From Variovorax sp. E3 (GTDB lineage: Bacteria; Pseudomonadota; Gammaproteobacteria; Burkholderiales; Burkholderiaceae_C), in NCBI RefSeq assembly GCF_016082275.1, contig NZ_MOWM01000005.1, positions 62,001-126,000 of the forward strand: a stretch of 64,000 nucleotides of DNA, in the 5' to 3' direction. The notes beneath the pieces were generated by a model. The model was not told where the DNA came from and did not search any database. It saw only the letters and a program-made list of their open reading frames with translations. Both the position numbers and the translations under genes were made by a program. Every line of letters begins with the position of its first letter. Position 1 is the stretch's first letter. Of this stretch, positions 1 through 9,185 are shown one piece after another.

Positions 1-321
1 CTCGCAGCCGGGCACGTGCGCATCGGACAACCCCTTGAGCCGCGAACCGTCGTGGAAGTAGTTGTCGATGTCCGAGCGATCGAGCCATCCGAGTTCATAC
101 AGGCACGCGTACTGCGCCATCACGCCGTGTCCCTTGCTCAAAACGAGGTAGTCGCGCATCGGGTCGGCGGCGTCGAGTTTGTCGTAGCGCATGTGGCGCC
201 CGTACAGGCACGACAGCAACTCGATGATCGAGAAGGCACACCCCAGGTGAACGGCGTTGCCCGCATAGGCCATCTCGACCACTGTCTTGCGCAGGGAGGA
301 AGGATCGAATTGAGATTTCAT
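1..321 (-). CDS. Transketolase, N-terminal part (cut by window edge)
   Basis: Only the first 107 residues are visible; the 3' end lies left of the window. The protein matches the thiamine-diphosphate N-terminal half of transketolases: a GNAVHLG stretch at the place of the usual SGHxG motif (about residues 21-27) and an LSKGH motif near residue 62. Stand-alone N- and C-terminal transketolase subunits are common in polysaccharide loci. It starts at an ATG 25 bases after the stop of the upstream epimerase gene, so it is probably the next gene of the same minus-strand operon. Placed after CDP-4-keto-3,6-dideoxyglucose genes, a ketol-transferring enzyme could build a two-carbon branch on that sugar. 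This is inference; a housekeeping role cannot be excluded from the fragment. Confidence 0.8.
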   Translation of the reverse strand, partial: MKSQFDPSSLRKTVVEMAYAGNAVHLGCAFSIIELLSCLYGRHMRYDKLDAADPMRDYLVLSKGHGVMAQYACLYELGWLDRSDIDNYFHDGSRLKGLSDAHVPGCE

Positions 322-346
322 GCTGAAAAAAGAAAGATGATTTGCA

Positions 347-1377
347 TCAATCGAGCGGCGCGTGCCACGACAGCGTTCTGCGGATGCCCTCTTCGAGGTC
401 GACCGCATTGACCAGGCCGAGCTCTTGCGCGGCGCGCCGCAGCGAAGGCACGTAGCGCGGCCCCGCGAGTCCTGGCGTTGGCTGCCCGACGACATGCACT
501 GGGATGCCCGTGCCGGCCGCACGCGTCACCTCATCGGCAAGCTGCGCGATCGTCACTTCAGCATCGCCACCGACGTTGTAGGCGCGCCCCGGCTTGCCCA
601 GCACCAGGCAGCACAGGAGCCAGCGCGCCATGTCGCTCGCGTATTGGTAGGAACGGACGGCCTCGCCCGTCCCCTGCACGACGATGCCTTGGCCGCGCGC
701 CGCCTGTTCCACGAACTGGGCCGCGGCGGCACCGCTCGCGCTTGCAGGCAAGGGCCGAGAAAAGCGAAGCAGCGCGCAATCACCACACCGAACGGCCAGC
801 CTTCGGCGACAACGCTTTCAGCACCGCGCTTGGCGCGGGTGTATGCATTGGCACTCTCCGCTTCGCTCCACGGTTGGTCTTCGGCGAATGCCTCGACGCC
901 GATGGCGCTGCCGTATACCGCGCCCGAACTGACATGCAGAAACCTGCGCGCACCACTTGCCGCGGCAAGCTCGCAGGCCCGACGGGCCCCTGCCATAGCC
1001 AGCCGCTCAAGATCCTTGGCCGTCGATTGCACAGGCGCGACGGGCAATGCCGCATGAATGACCGAGGAGAACGGCCTGCGAGGAAAAGCGAAGTCGGCGA
1101 TGTCACCCTTCAGCAATTCCACGGCCGCGGCATTTGCCAGATGCGGGCTGCCTTGCGCGAACCGGTCCGGCTCGCGGGTCAGCACGGTCAGTGTCAGCCC
1201 GAGCTTCAGCACATGCTCGGCATGCAGCAGGCATTCGAGCAGCCACTTGCCCACGAAGCCGGTGCCACCGGTCAGGAACATCGATTGACCGCGAAGCTCC
1301 GCCCAAACCTCCGGTGCGGTCAGCCGCAAGACTTCATCGAGTTCCGCGACCGGAACGGGACGGACCAGGTCAGTCAA
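347..1377 (-). CDS. NAD-dependent sugar epimerase/ketoreductase (frameshifted)
   Basis: An extended short-chain dehydrogenase likely to reduce or epimerise a CDP-keto-deoxysugar made by the upstream genes. Visible motifs are the Rossmann [10 protein letters not shown] near residue 36, HVSSGAVYG, and a catalytic YTRAK (YxxxK). After LGP, the frame breaks around 750-757: the N-terminal frame runs into unrelated residues, while the conserved continuation ([12 protein letters not shown]..., then YNVGG and a typical C-terminus) sits in another frame. One extra base in the C run restores it. The start is a TTG that overlaps the rfbH stop by 8 bases, suggesting translational coupling. The family resembles CDP-abequose/paratose synthase-type enzymes, but the exact product cannot be assigned. 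Either a sequence error or a recent pseudogene. Confidence 0.75.
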
Positions 1378-2701
1378 AACGCAGGCCGAGATAGGTCTCG
1401 ATGCTGGCGACGGAATGGTCGAGCATGGCCTCGGTCAGGCCGGGGTACACGCCGATCCAGAATGTGTCGCTCATGATCCGGTCGGTGTTCTTCAGCTCGC
1501 CAACCACCCTGTAGTTGCGCCCGACCATGTAGGGCTGGCGCAGCAGGTTGCCTGCGAACAGAAGCCGCGTGCCGACCTTCTGCTGGTCGAGATAGGTCAG
1601 CAGATCGACGCGCCGGGTGTTCGCCGCTTCGCGCAGCGTGATCGGGAAACCGAACCACGATGGCTCGGAGCCGGGCGTGGGCTCGGGCAACTCCAGGAAT
1701 TCTTCACAGCTGCTCAGGCGGTCCTTGAGGTAGGCGAAATTCTTCTTGCGCGCCGCGACGAACCCGTCGAGCCGGTCGAGTTGCGCCAATGCGCATGCGG
1801 CCTGCATATCGGTGATCTTGAGGTTGTAGCCCAGATGGGAATACGTGTACTTGTGGTCGTAGCCTTCGGGCAGGTCGCCGAGCTTCCAGCAGAAACGCTT
1901 GCCGCAGGTGTTGTCCTTGCCAGGCGGGCAATAGCAGTCGCGACCCCAGTCCCGGATGGACTCGGCAATCAGCCGCAGTTCGTCGTTGTTGGTGAACACC
2001 GCGCCGCCTTCGCCCATGGTGATGTGGTGGGCGGGGTAGAAGCTCAGCGTGCCGATGTCGCCGAAGGTGCCGACCATCTGCCCCTCGTAGCGGGCACCGA
2101 GTGCATCGCAGCAGTCCTCCACCAGCCAGAGCCCGTGCTTTTCGCAGGCCGCCTTGACGACCTTCAGGTTGTACGGATTGCCCAGTGTGTGCGCGAGCAT
2201 GATCGCCTTGGTGCGCGGTCCGATCGCGGCCTCCAGTTGATCCGCATCGATGTTGTAGGTGGGAATATGCACGTCGACGAACACCGGGACAGCGCCGCAT
2301 TGCAGGATCGGATTCACCGTGGTGGGGAACCCCGCCGCCACGCCGATGACTTCGTCACCGGGCCGGATGGCCCGATCACCGAGCTTGGGGGACGTCAGCG
2401 CGGAGAACGCAACCAGATTGGCCGACGATCCTGAATTCACGGTCATCAGGTGCTTCACGCCCAGATATTGCGCCAGGCGGCTTTCGAAAAGCGTGTTGAA
2501 ACGCCCGGTGGTCAGCCACGCATCCAGCGAGGCATCGACCATCAATTGCATTTCCGGTGCGCCCACGACTTTGCCCGAAGGCGGGATCAAGGTCTCGCCT
2601 GGAACAAAGGAGGCGGGAGCGCTGGCCAATTCGCCGTATTCGGCCACGAGCGCAAGGATTTTCTTGCGCAGTTCATTTTTCTGGAAAGAGATTTCAGTCA
2701 T
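1370..2701 (-). CDS. rfbH: CDP-6-deoxy-4-keto-D-glucose 3-dehydrase (E1, RfbH/DdhC)
   Basis: 443 residues, the full length for the family. It removes the 3-hydroxyl of CDP-6-deoxy-4-ketoglucose, using pyridoxamine phosphate and a [2Fe-2S] cluster. It has the DegT aminotransferase fold, but the PLP lysine is replaced by histidine in the [12 protein letters not shown] motif, which is the hallmark of this dehydrase. The cluster cysteines lie in [18 protein letters not shown] (about residues 250-267). It overlaps rfbG by 8 bases upstream and the reductase gene downstream, in a tight operon. The reductase partner E3 (RfbI/DdhD) is not in the window. The assignment to the family is secure. Confidence 0.93.
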   Translation of the reverse strand: MTEISFQKNELRKKILALVAEYGELASAPASFVPGETLIPPSGKVVGAPEMQLMVDASLDAWLTTGRFNTLFESRLAQYLGVKHLMTVNSGSSANLVAFSALTSPKLGDRAIRPGDEVIGVAAGFPTTVNPILQCGAVPVFVDVHIPTYNIDADQLEAAIGPRTKAIMLAHTLGNPYNLKVVKAACEKHGLWLVEDCCDALGARYEGQMVGTFGDIGTLSFYPAHHITMGEGGAVFTNNDELRLIAESIRDWGRDCYCPPGKDNTCGKRFCWKLGDLPEGYDHKYTYSHLGYNLKITDMQAACALAQLDRLDGFVAARKKNFAYLKDRLSSCEEFLELPEPTPGSEPSWFGFPITLREAANTRRVDLLTYLDQQKVGTRLLFAGNLLRQPYMVGRNYRVVGELKNTDRIMSDTFWIGVYPGLTEAMLDHSVASIETYLGLRFD

Positions 2702-3782
2702 CGGTGGGAGTGCTTTCGTATTTTTCGATTTGTGCGAGCGTGAATGCGGTCATGTCGCGACCGTCAAGCCAGGCGCGCTGCCAGTCGACGATCACGCCGA
2801 GGCTCCGGCCAAGATTCCAGCGGGGGAGCCAGCCCAAGGTCTGGCGCGCCTTGGAGCAATCGAGCTTGAGCCAATTGGCTTCATGCGGCTGCCCCTGCCC
2901 CGTCTGCGAGTCGGTATGCCAACGCGCACCGTCGCCCCAAAGCCCCACCAACTGGTCCGCGATCCAGGAGACAGGACGGGCGTCGGCATCGGCCGGGCCG
3001 AAGTTCCAAGGCTGCGCCCACACAGGCCCTTGCGTGAACAAGCGCTCCGCCAACATCATGTAGCCGTGCAATGGCTCCAGCACATGCTGCCACGGGCGTA
3101 TCGCATGAGGATTCCGGATGTCCGCCGTGCGCCCTTCGCCGAAAGCCCGCAGCAAATCCGGCACCAAGCGGTCAGCAGACCAATCGCCGCCGCCAATCAC
3201 ATTGCCCGCGCGGGCAGTTGCAAGAGCGACACCGTGCTCGCCATGGCGCGCTTCGTTGAAAAAGGAAGAGCGATACGACGCCACCACGAGCTCGGCACAC
3301 CCTTTGCTGTTGCTGTAGGGGTCATACCCGCCCATCGGCTCGTTCTCACGGTAGCCCCATGGCCACTCACGGTTCTCATAGCACTTGTCACTGGTCACGA
3401 CCACGACCGCTTTGACGCTGCCGCAGGCGCGCACGGCCTCCAGCAGATTGACGGTGCCCATCACGTTGGTGGAATAGGTTTCCACCGGGTCTGCATAGGA
3501 ATGCCGCACAAGGGGCTGCGCCGCCAGATGAAAGACGACATCCGGACGGCACTCCTGCAGGGCCGACCGAAGCTTGGGAAGGTCACGGATATCGGCAATC
3601 ACGGAATTGGCGACCGAACGGCCCGATGCCAGCGCATACAGACTGGGCTGCGTGGACGGCTCCAGCGCATAGCCTGTGACAACCGCACCGAGCTTTTCAA
3701 GCCAAAGCGCAAGCCAACCGCCCTTGAAGCCGGTGTGCCCCGTCAGGAATACCCGCTTGCCGCGCCAAAAAGAAGCGGTCAT
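2694..3782 (-). CDS. rfbG: CDP-glucose 4,6-dehydratase
   Basis: About 362 residues. It converts CDP-glucose to CDP-4-keto-6-deoxyglucose with bound NAD. It begins [21 protein letters not shown]: the [10 protein letters not shown] glycine motif is typical of RfbG. Further in, YSNSKGCAE provides the catalytic YxxxK-type tyrosine, and [14 protein letters not shown] is a family motif. The ATG at 3782 overlaps the rfbF stop in an ATGA; an upstream in-frame start would extend into rfbF and lacks family support. It sits second in the rfbF-rfbG-rfbH operon. Confidence 0.94.
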   Translation of the reverse strand: MTASFWRGKRVFLTGHTGFKGGWLALWLEKLGAVVTGYALEPSTQPSLYALASGRSVANSVIADIRDLPKLRSALQECRPDVVFHLAAQPLVRHSYADPVETYSTNVMGTVNLLEAVRACGSVKAVVVVTSDKCYENREWPWGYRENEPMGGYDPYSNSKGCAELVVASYRSSFFNEARHGEHGVALATARAGNVIGGGDWSADRLVPDLLRAFGEGRTADIRNPHAIRPWQHVLEPLHGYMMLAERLFTQGPVWAQPWNFGPADADARPVSWIADQLVGLWGDGARWHTDSQTGQGQPHEANWLKLDCSKARQTLGWLPRWNLGRSLGVIVDWQRAWLDGRDMTAFTLAQIEKYESTPTDD

Positions 3783-4552
3783 TTCCAGACCTTCCATGGC
3801 GCGTTGGCTCCCGCCCAGAGCTCCTCGAGATGTGTCTTGTCGCGCAGGGTGTCCATCGGCTGCCAGAAGCCGCTGTGCTTGAATGCGGCGAGTTGTCCCT
3901 GGGCCGCCAGACGCTCTAGCGGTTCGTGCTCCCATACGGTGGTGTCGTCCTTGATGTAGTCCAGCACTGCGGGAGAGAGCACGAAAAATCCGCCGTTGAT
4001 CATGGCGCCATCCCCCTTGGGCTTCTCCTTGAAGCTGCGGACCTTGTCGCCTTCGAAATCAAGCGCACCGAATCGGCCTGGCGGCAGAGCCGCAGTGAGT
4101 GTGGCACTGACTTTCTGGGCCTTGTGGAACGCAATGAGGGCCGTGATGTCGACGTCGGCCACGCCGTCGCCATACGTGAAGCAGAAGTGCTCTTCGTCCT
4201 GCACGTAGGGCGCGACACGCTTGAGGCGCCCCCCGGTCATGGTGTTCTCGCCTGTATCAATGAGCGTCACCCGCCAAGGCTCGGCGTTTCGCTGATGAAC
4301 TTCCATGGAATTTCCCAGCATGTCGAAAGTGACATCGGACATGTGAAGAAAGTAATTGGCGAAATATTCCTTTATTACATAGCCCTTATAGCCACAGCAA
4401 ATCACGAAATCGTTAACGCCGTGCGCGGCATAGATTTTCATGATGTGCCAGAGAATCGGCTTTCCGCCAACTTCAATCATGGGCTTCGGCTTGACGCCGG
4501 TCTCCTCGGAAATTCGTGTTCCCAAGCCCCCTGCCAGAATTACCGCCTTCAT
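3779..4552 (-). CDS. rfbF: Glucose-1-phosphate cytidylyltransferase
   Basis: 257 residues, the family length. It makes CDP-glucose from CTP and glucose 1-phosphate, the first step of CDP-3,6-dideoxyhexose synthesis. The N-terminus [17 protein letters not shown] and [17 protein letters not shown] are the nucleotide-binding signature, and [12 protein letters not shown] carries the metal-binding aspartates. It is the first gene of the minus-strand CDP-sugar operon; about 200 bases of AT-richer non-coding DNA upstream (4553-4759) probably carry the promoter. Confidence 0.95.
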   Translation of the reverse strand: MKAVILAGGLGTRISEETGVKPKPMIEVGGKPILWHIMKIYAAHGVNDFVICCGYKGYVIKEYFANYFLHMSDVTFDMLGNSMEVHQRNAEPWRVTLIDTGENTMTGGRLKRVAPYVQDEEHFCFTYGDGVADVDITALIAFHKAQKVSATLTAALPPGRFGALDFEGDKVRSFKEKPKGDGAMINGGFFVLSPAVLDYIKDDTTVWEHEPLERLAAQGQLAAFKHSGFWQPMDTLRDKTHLEELWAGANAPWKVWK

Positions 4553-4759
4553 TCACCCTCCTTGCGCATTTAAACTTCAATCACACCGAGATCGATCGAT
4601 CTTTACCACTCAAAGTCACTCCACTCAACAGTCAACACTGTTTTTCAATCGACGCAGAGATTGCCGTTTACTGTTATTTTTAGATTTGATAATTATCTGC
4701 CGCGAAAGCGGCCCACGACATCCATGCCACCGCTCTTGCAGGCACACCCGATTACAGCA
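4553..4759. other. AT-richer intergenic gap upstream of rfbF
   Basis: Non-coding stretch between the minus-strand acetyltransferase gene and rfbF. It is clearly richer in A and T than the flanking genes, with T-runs around 4634 and 4675. It is the likely promoter region for rfbF on the minus strand. No convincing terminator hairpin or pair of sigma-70 boxes could be fixed by eye. Confidence 0.4.
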
Positions 4760-5245
4760 TCATTTTTCAGGGGTCAAAAACTTCACATGGCGCGCAGGCG
4801 ACCCCACCACCAGAGAGAACGGCTCTACGTCGCGGGTAACGACAGCCCCTGCGGCTATCATTGCACCTCGCCCAATGGTCAAGCCAGGCGTCAAAACAGC
4901 CCCCGCACCGATCGATGCCCCCTGGCAGACGGTGGTGCGCAGGAAGGCAGCCGGATAAACCTTTGACCTCGGATACATGTCGTTGGTGAATCGGACACCA
5001 GGACCTACAAAAACATTGTCCTCAAGGGTAATTCCATCCCACAAATAAACACCCGATTTCAGGGTGACGTTGCTTCCAACAACAACATCACTCTCTATGA
5101 AACAATGCGCAGATATATTGCAATTACTACCAATGCGCGCACCCGCAAGCACCACGTTAAATTGCCATATCTTGGTTTCCGCGCCAATATCCGTGGCCTG
5201 AACGTCGGCCAGAGGGTGAATGAAAGCTGCACTATTTGAAGTCAT
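4760..5245 (-). CDS. fdtC: Amino-sugar N-acetyltransferase, hexapeptide type (FdtC-like)
   Basis: 161 residues with left-handed beta-helix hexapeptide repeats from about residue 15 (IGAETKIW, IGSNCNIS, VVVGSNVTLKSG, IGAGAVLTPGLTIGRGAMIAAGAVV). Sequence and length fit the dTDP-3-amino-3,6-dideoxyhexose N-acetyltransferases, which use acetyl-CoA to finish dTDP-Fuc3NAc or dTDP-Qui3NAc. The matching isomerase and aminotransferase lie 13-14 kb away at 18068-19627, so the pathway is split within the locus. Base composition is visibly more AT-rich than the average of the window. The exact sugar epimer cannot be told from sequence alone. Confidence 0.75.
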   Translation of the reverse strand: MTSNSAAFIHPLADVQATDIGAETKIWQFNVVLAGARIGSNCNISAHCFIESDVVVGSNVTLKSGVYLWDGITLEDNVFVGPGVRFTNDMYPRSKVYPAAFLRTTVCQGASIGAGAVLTPGLTIGRGAMIAAGAVVTRDVEPFSLVVGSPARHVKFLTPEK

Positions 5246-5318
5246 TGTGTAAAAAATTCGTTATTTCGTCGCGGAAACCAGATAATTTGAATCAGACTGC
5301 AACACACAGAGCTCTGCT

Positions 5319-7011
5319 ATGAAAAAAATTCGCTCTCTGATACTGCGCGCCCTCTCATTGACCGGCGTCGTGGATGACAAATATTATAAACAAAAATACC
5401 GTGACGTCGCAATGTCGGGGCTCGATTGCAACTATCACTATTTCAGGTACGGAATAGTCGAAGGAAGACATCCGAACCTCACACTGGAGAAATTCTCGAT
5501 CTGGCGCTGGAACACCACGACAAAATGGCTGATCAGGCTTTTTCTCGATGAGAACTTTTATCTAAACTCATATCAGGACGTTAAAAGTGAAGGCCTGTCC
5601 GCAGCTGACCACTACACACTGAAAGGCCGAAAAGAAAAAAAGAAATCTCAACCAGCTGGCGGCAAGCATTGAAGATCTTTTATTTTTCCTCAAATTGGAG
5701 ATCAAACTCCGGACCCAAGGAAAATCCATTCAAGAGTCGACGCTGGAAAACTATAAATACATGATTTTCGAGGCGGCACGGCAAGGCCGCGTCGCAAAGC
5801 TCAAGGCAAAAGCGATCTCTCGGCAACTCAATGCCCGGGATTCGGGAGAGAACATTCTCCTGAAAAAATTCGCGACCATCGATTTTTCGGGCCTGCCGAA
5901 GGTCGGCCAATCACTCGAAGAAATAGAACCCCCTTTTCCGATGACCTTTCACGAACCGGAAGTCATCGGATCGAGACAGGAGCGTCCTCTCAGGACCGTC
6001 GAGGTACCTCAAAAATGGATCGCCTCCATCGACAACGCAACGGTTGTCGGCGGATTCCAGGTGCTGGCGAACAATCGGCTGGTCATTTACGAGCCAGCAG
6101 CCAATCCGCACCGGGGCTTTGTTGCCGGCATTTGGCAGTACATCGTTTCTCTCGATCAGAAGAGCGAAATCCTTTTGTGGTTTCGCTATAAGAAAGAAGT
6201 CGCTCTTCCATCGGCAATTCTGCTGAGTGGCCGCTGCAGTCCGAACTATTACCACTGGCTCGTCGAATATCTGGGAAGGTGCTACATTCTGGCAAAAAAA
6301 GAGACGCTTCAGAATATCCCACTGATCGTCGACGACGGCATGTTTCCCCAGGAATTCGACTCCCTGCAAGCCATGCTTCCAGATTGGCCCATATATCGAC
6401 TGGATAACTCGACGCTGCTGAAAGTCAAAAAACTTTATGTGCCGTCGACGTGCACCAACCTCGCCGACAACCTGCGAGAACCCATGTGGAAGTGTTCGGC
6501 CATCTGCTTTCGCACACTGGCTCACATGCAAGCCACGGTCTTCAGGAAATTCGGAATCGACCCTGCGCAGACAGGGCGTCGAAAGATCTTTCTGGCGCGC
6601 CGAAGCGGAAGAAACATCACGAATACGGCGGAACTGGAAGAGGTATTGACCTCGTTCGGCTACGAGATCGTCGACACGGGGCAGCTGTCGTTCGAGCAGC
6701 AAGTGCGCCTTTTCTCCGAGGCGGGCGCGATCGTCGGAGCGATGGGGGCGGCATTCACCAACCTGATTTTCTGTCGCCCTGGAACCAAGGTCCTGGCACT
6801 GTCTTCCCCCTATACCCAGCTCTTTTGCTCACAGTCCAACATGGCGCTGTTTGCCGGCTGCCAGTACCGGATCCTGACGGGCGAACATCCGTTATTCAAC
6901 CCGGGCGATGAACACACAGTGTCCGACCCTAGCCTGTTTCTCGACAGCTACACCATCGATGCGACAAAGCTCGCCAGTGCACTGGCAGACATCGAGGCCC
7001 TGGCAGCTTGA
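5319..7011 (+). CDS. GT61-family glycosyltransferase with N-terminal repeats (frameshifted)
   Basis: Read through one break, this is a protein of about 563 residues on the strand opposite to the rest of the locus. The first 110 residues hold two copies of a roughly 35-residue repeat (VDDKYYKQKYRDV...YFRYGIVEGRHPN and DENFYLNSYQDV...HYTLKG), found at the N-termini of many polysaccharide glycosyltransferases. The rest is a DUF563/GT61 domain with NYYHWLVEYLGR and GAMGAAFTNLIF. The frame changes at an A7 run (5635-5641). Past it, NLNQLAASIEDLL runs straight into the transferase domain, and removing one A joins the two parts. The paralogue at 19627-21254 has the same order of domains, which supports a single gene. 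The region is AT-richer than its neighbours. Confidence 0.72.
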
Positions 7012-7052
7012 AATCACCCGATGAAACATTGCGATGACCTTGCCTCGTGGAC

Positions 7053-8765
7053 TCAAGAAGCCGGAACCCGACCTTTCCAGATGCGGATTCGCTGCTCGCC
7101 GTATGGATAAGTCGCTTCACCGCAATAACGAAAAGCAGATGGAAAGTCGGCCAGTTGCGACGGGAACGCGGGGAGGCTGCCGTCTGCATTCATCTTGACC
7201 GCGATCGCCGCCTCGTTGACGACGGAAGGCACACGCGCCAGCACCGCCTCGGCCTGGGCAACGTTGTTGAGCCAGGGTGTGATGGCTGGCACGGCATTCA
7301 ATGCCAATGCCGCTCCCGGGATGTTGTAGAGCCCCAGGAACGGGGTTCCAGCCGTGATGCCGCAGCGTGCTGCTGCCGCGTCCATGTCATGCACGAACTG
7401 CTTCGTCGGCGCATCGACGCGAACAAGCCCCAACGCACCGATGGAAACCGGCAGATCCTGTTCGCGCATGCTCGAACTCATGTTGTAGGGCAGCTTCGAC
7501 TGATAGACCAGAATTTGCGTGCTCGTCATGAGCACGAAACCCGCAAGAAGGGCAAGAGAAACGAAACGCTCCCGGAAGGCACTTTTCCGGGCGTAGGCGG
7601 CCAGTGCGGCAAGGCCGCCCCATGGAGCCAGCGAAACGATGACCTGGCTGAATAGCGCATTGCCCGTGCCCATCGCAACGCTGTACGGCAAAAGAACGAG
7701 ACCGGCGGCGAGCCACCGCTCACGCACCGAAAGCGACGTCCAACCGCTCAGCACCAACAGCGCAAGCAGTATCAGCGCGTGCTGCATGTACTTGATGTAT
7801 TGGTCGGCGCCGTAGGCAAAGTAGTCCGCACTGACGATCACGTGTCCGAGCGCGACCACAACCAGAACCGCCGACGCCCAACGACGCCAGACAGCGTGAA
7901 CGATCACCGCCCCAATGAGGAACGCGTGAACCTTCAACGCGGCGACCGTGTGAACGGAGAATTCGACGGCGTAACGCCAAAGCCGCGTCAGGATCGGCTC
8001 GCCTTGGACCATGCGAAACAAATCCATGCCCCCCACGAAAGCCTCGAGCGCGGCGCCCGGGGTCGTCTGAAGCAGAAGGAGCACAGCCACGCACGCTGCG
8101 GCACCTGCCCCGAGGAATATCACAGCCGACCAGCGCGGGCGCCCAGCACCATCAAGCAGCGCAGCGCAGACGGCAACGAGCAGCCAGGTGGCCACCCCCG
8201 CGGACGGCTTGCATACGAACTCCACACCGACAGCCGCCCCTGCGGCGATCAACGATGCGAAGCGCAACATGCCCGAAGGCTGCCCACATGCAATCAGCAT
8301 CCACCCAAAGGCAGCGTACGCGCCCGCAGATGCCAACAGGTTGTAGCTGGGCGAGACATTGATGGTGATCGCGTAGAGCAAGCCGCAAATGACGGAGACA
8401 CTCAAGACCGACAGGCGTTGAGGCCACGAGCCGCGGTTAGCGGTCATCCGGAGAATGCCCAGGCCCAGCACCGCCGAACTCCCGATCAGCACCACGAGAC
8501 CGGCGGCCCTGAAAGTTGTCAGGCTGCCGGTGATGTCCCAGAGCGGGCTCATGGCCCATTGCTGCGCGCTGATGTAGAGCCGCGTCGCGTCGGGATACAT
8601 GGCCAGCAGCAGGTAATAGGCCTCGTCGGTGATCTCGAAGCCCCGGTTCAGCGACCATCCGCAGTAGAGCAGCACAGCGGCCAGCGCGACCGACGCGAAC
8701 ACCGCAACACCGCGATCCGTCAGTGCGTTTGCGCGCCGGCTCGGCTCGCGCACAGCGTCACTCAC
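7053..8765 (-). CDS. GT-C type membrane glycosyltransferase (Gtr serotype-conversion type)
   Basis: 570 residues, strongly hydrophobic, with roughly ten membrane segments and a soluble C-terminal part after about residue 420. The first outer loop contains ITDEAYY (Asp47-Glu48), the acidic pair expected in GT-C enzymes that use polyprenyl-phosphate sugars. The start codon overlaps the gtrA stop (ATGA at 8762-8765). In serotype-conversion clusters, the third gene after gtrA and gtrB is the variable transferase that adds glucose to the O-antigen in the periplasm; this gene has that place. Its sequence is not recognisable as a named type, so the acceptor is unknown. Confidence 0.7.
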   Translation of the reverse strand: MSDAVREPSRRANALTDRGVAVFASVALAAVLLYCGWSLNRGFEITDEAYYLLLAMYPDATRLYISAQQWAMSPLWDITGSLTTFRAAGLVVLIGSSAVLGLGILRMTANRGSWPQRLSVLSVSVICGLLYAITINVSPSYNLLASAGAYAAFGWMLIACGQPSGMLRFASLIAAGAAVGVEFVCKPSAGVATWLLVAVCAALLDGAGRPRWSAVIFLGAGAAACVAVLLLLQTTPGAALEAFVGGMDLFRMVQGEPILTRLWRYAVEFSVHTVAALKVHAFLIGAVIVHAVWRRWASAVLVVVALGHVIVSADYFAYGADQYIKYMQHALILLALLVLSGWTSLSVRERWLAAGLVLLPYSVAMGTGNALFSQVIVSLAPWGGLAALAAYARKSAFRERFVSLALLAGFVLMTSTQILVYQSKLPYNMSSSMREQDLPVSIGALGLVRVDAPTKQFVHDMDAAAARCGITAGTPFLGLYNIPGAALALNAVPAITPWLNNVAQAEAVLARVPSVVNEAAIAVKMNADGSLPAFPSQLADFPSAFRYCGEATYPYGEQRIRIWKGRVPAS

Positions 8766-9172
8766 TGACCCACCTCTCGCTCAGCCCGCAGCGACCACAG
8801 CTTTGCCGACAGAAAATTGAAGACCACGATCACCGGGATCAACAGCATCTGCCCGTAGAAAGGCGGAATGCGGGTTCTTGAAGTCAGCAGATGCAGAAGC
8901 ACGACATTCAACCCCACGGAGACGAGCCCCGCGGCAATGTACTTGGCGAAACGCGCGCCGAACGTGATTCGTTCGCTCGGCTTGAACACCCAGAAATAGT
9001 TGAGGGTGTATGTGAGGCACATGCCGATGAGCGCGACGATGACCAATGCAATCAGATGATTGACATGCAGTACGACGACGCCCAGGTAGAAGAGAACCAA
9101 CGTGAAAACGAAGTTCAGCGCCCCGATGACGGTGAACTTCGAAAACTGCTTCGTGAGGGCCGGAAGACTCAC
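8762..9172 (-). CDS. gtrA: GtrA-family membrane protein (lipid-linked sugar flippase)
   Basis: 136 residues with four predicted membrane helices, typical of GtrA: an N-terminal FSKFTVIGALNFVFTL, a TYTLNYFWVF motif after helix two, and FGARFAKYIAAG before helix three. GtrA proteins are thought to flip bactoprenyl-phosphate glucose across the inner membrane. It lies 13 bases after gtrB and overlaps the downstream GT-C gene, making a three-gene glucosylation unit. Confidence 0.88.
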   Translation of the reverse strand: MSLPALTKQFSKFTVIGALNFVFTLVLFYLGVVVLHVNHLIALVIVALIGMCLTYTLNYFWVFKPSERITFGARFAKYIAAGLVSVGLNVVLLHLLTSRTRIPPFYGQMLLIPVIVVFNFLSAKLWSLRAEREVGQ

Positions 9173-9185
9173 CGCAAGGCCGGGC

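Noticed and set aside
5634..5642. A-AAA-AAG heptamer as a programmed -1 frameshift site
   Set aside because: The codon phase matches a dnaX-type slippery site, but the transferase domain lies in the +1 frame, so a -1 slip would not reach it.
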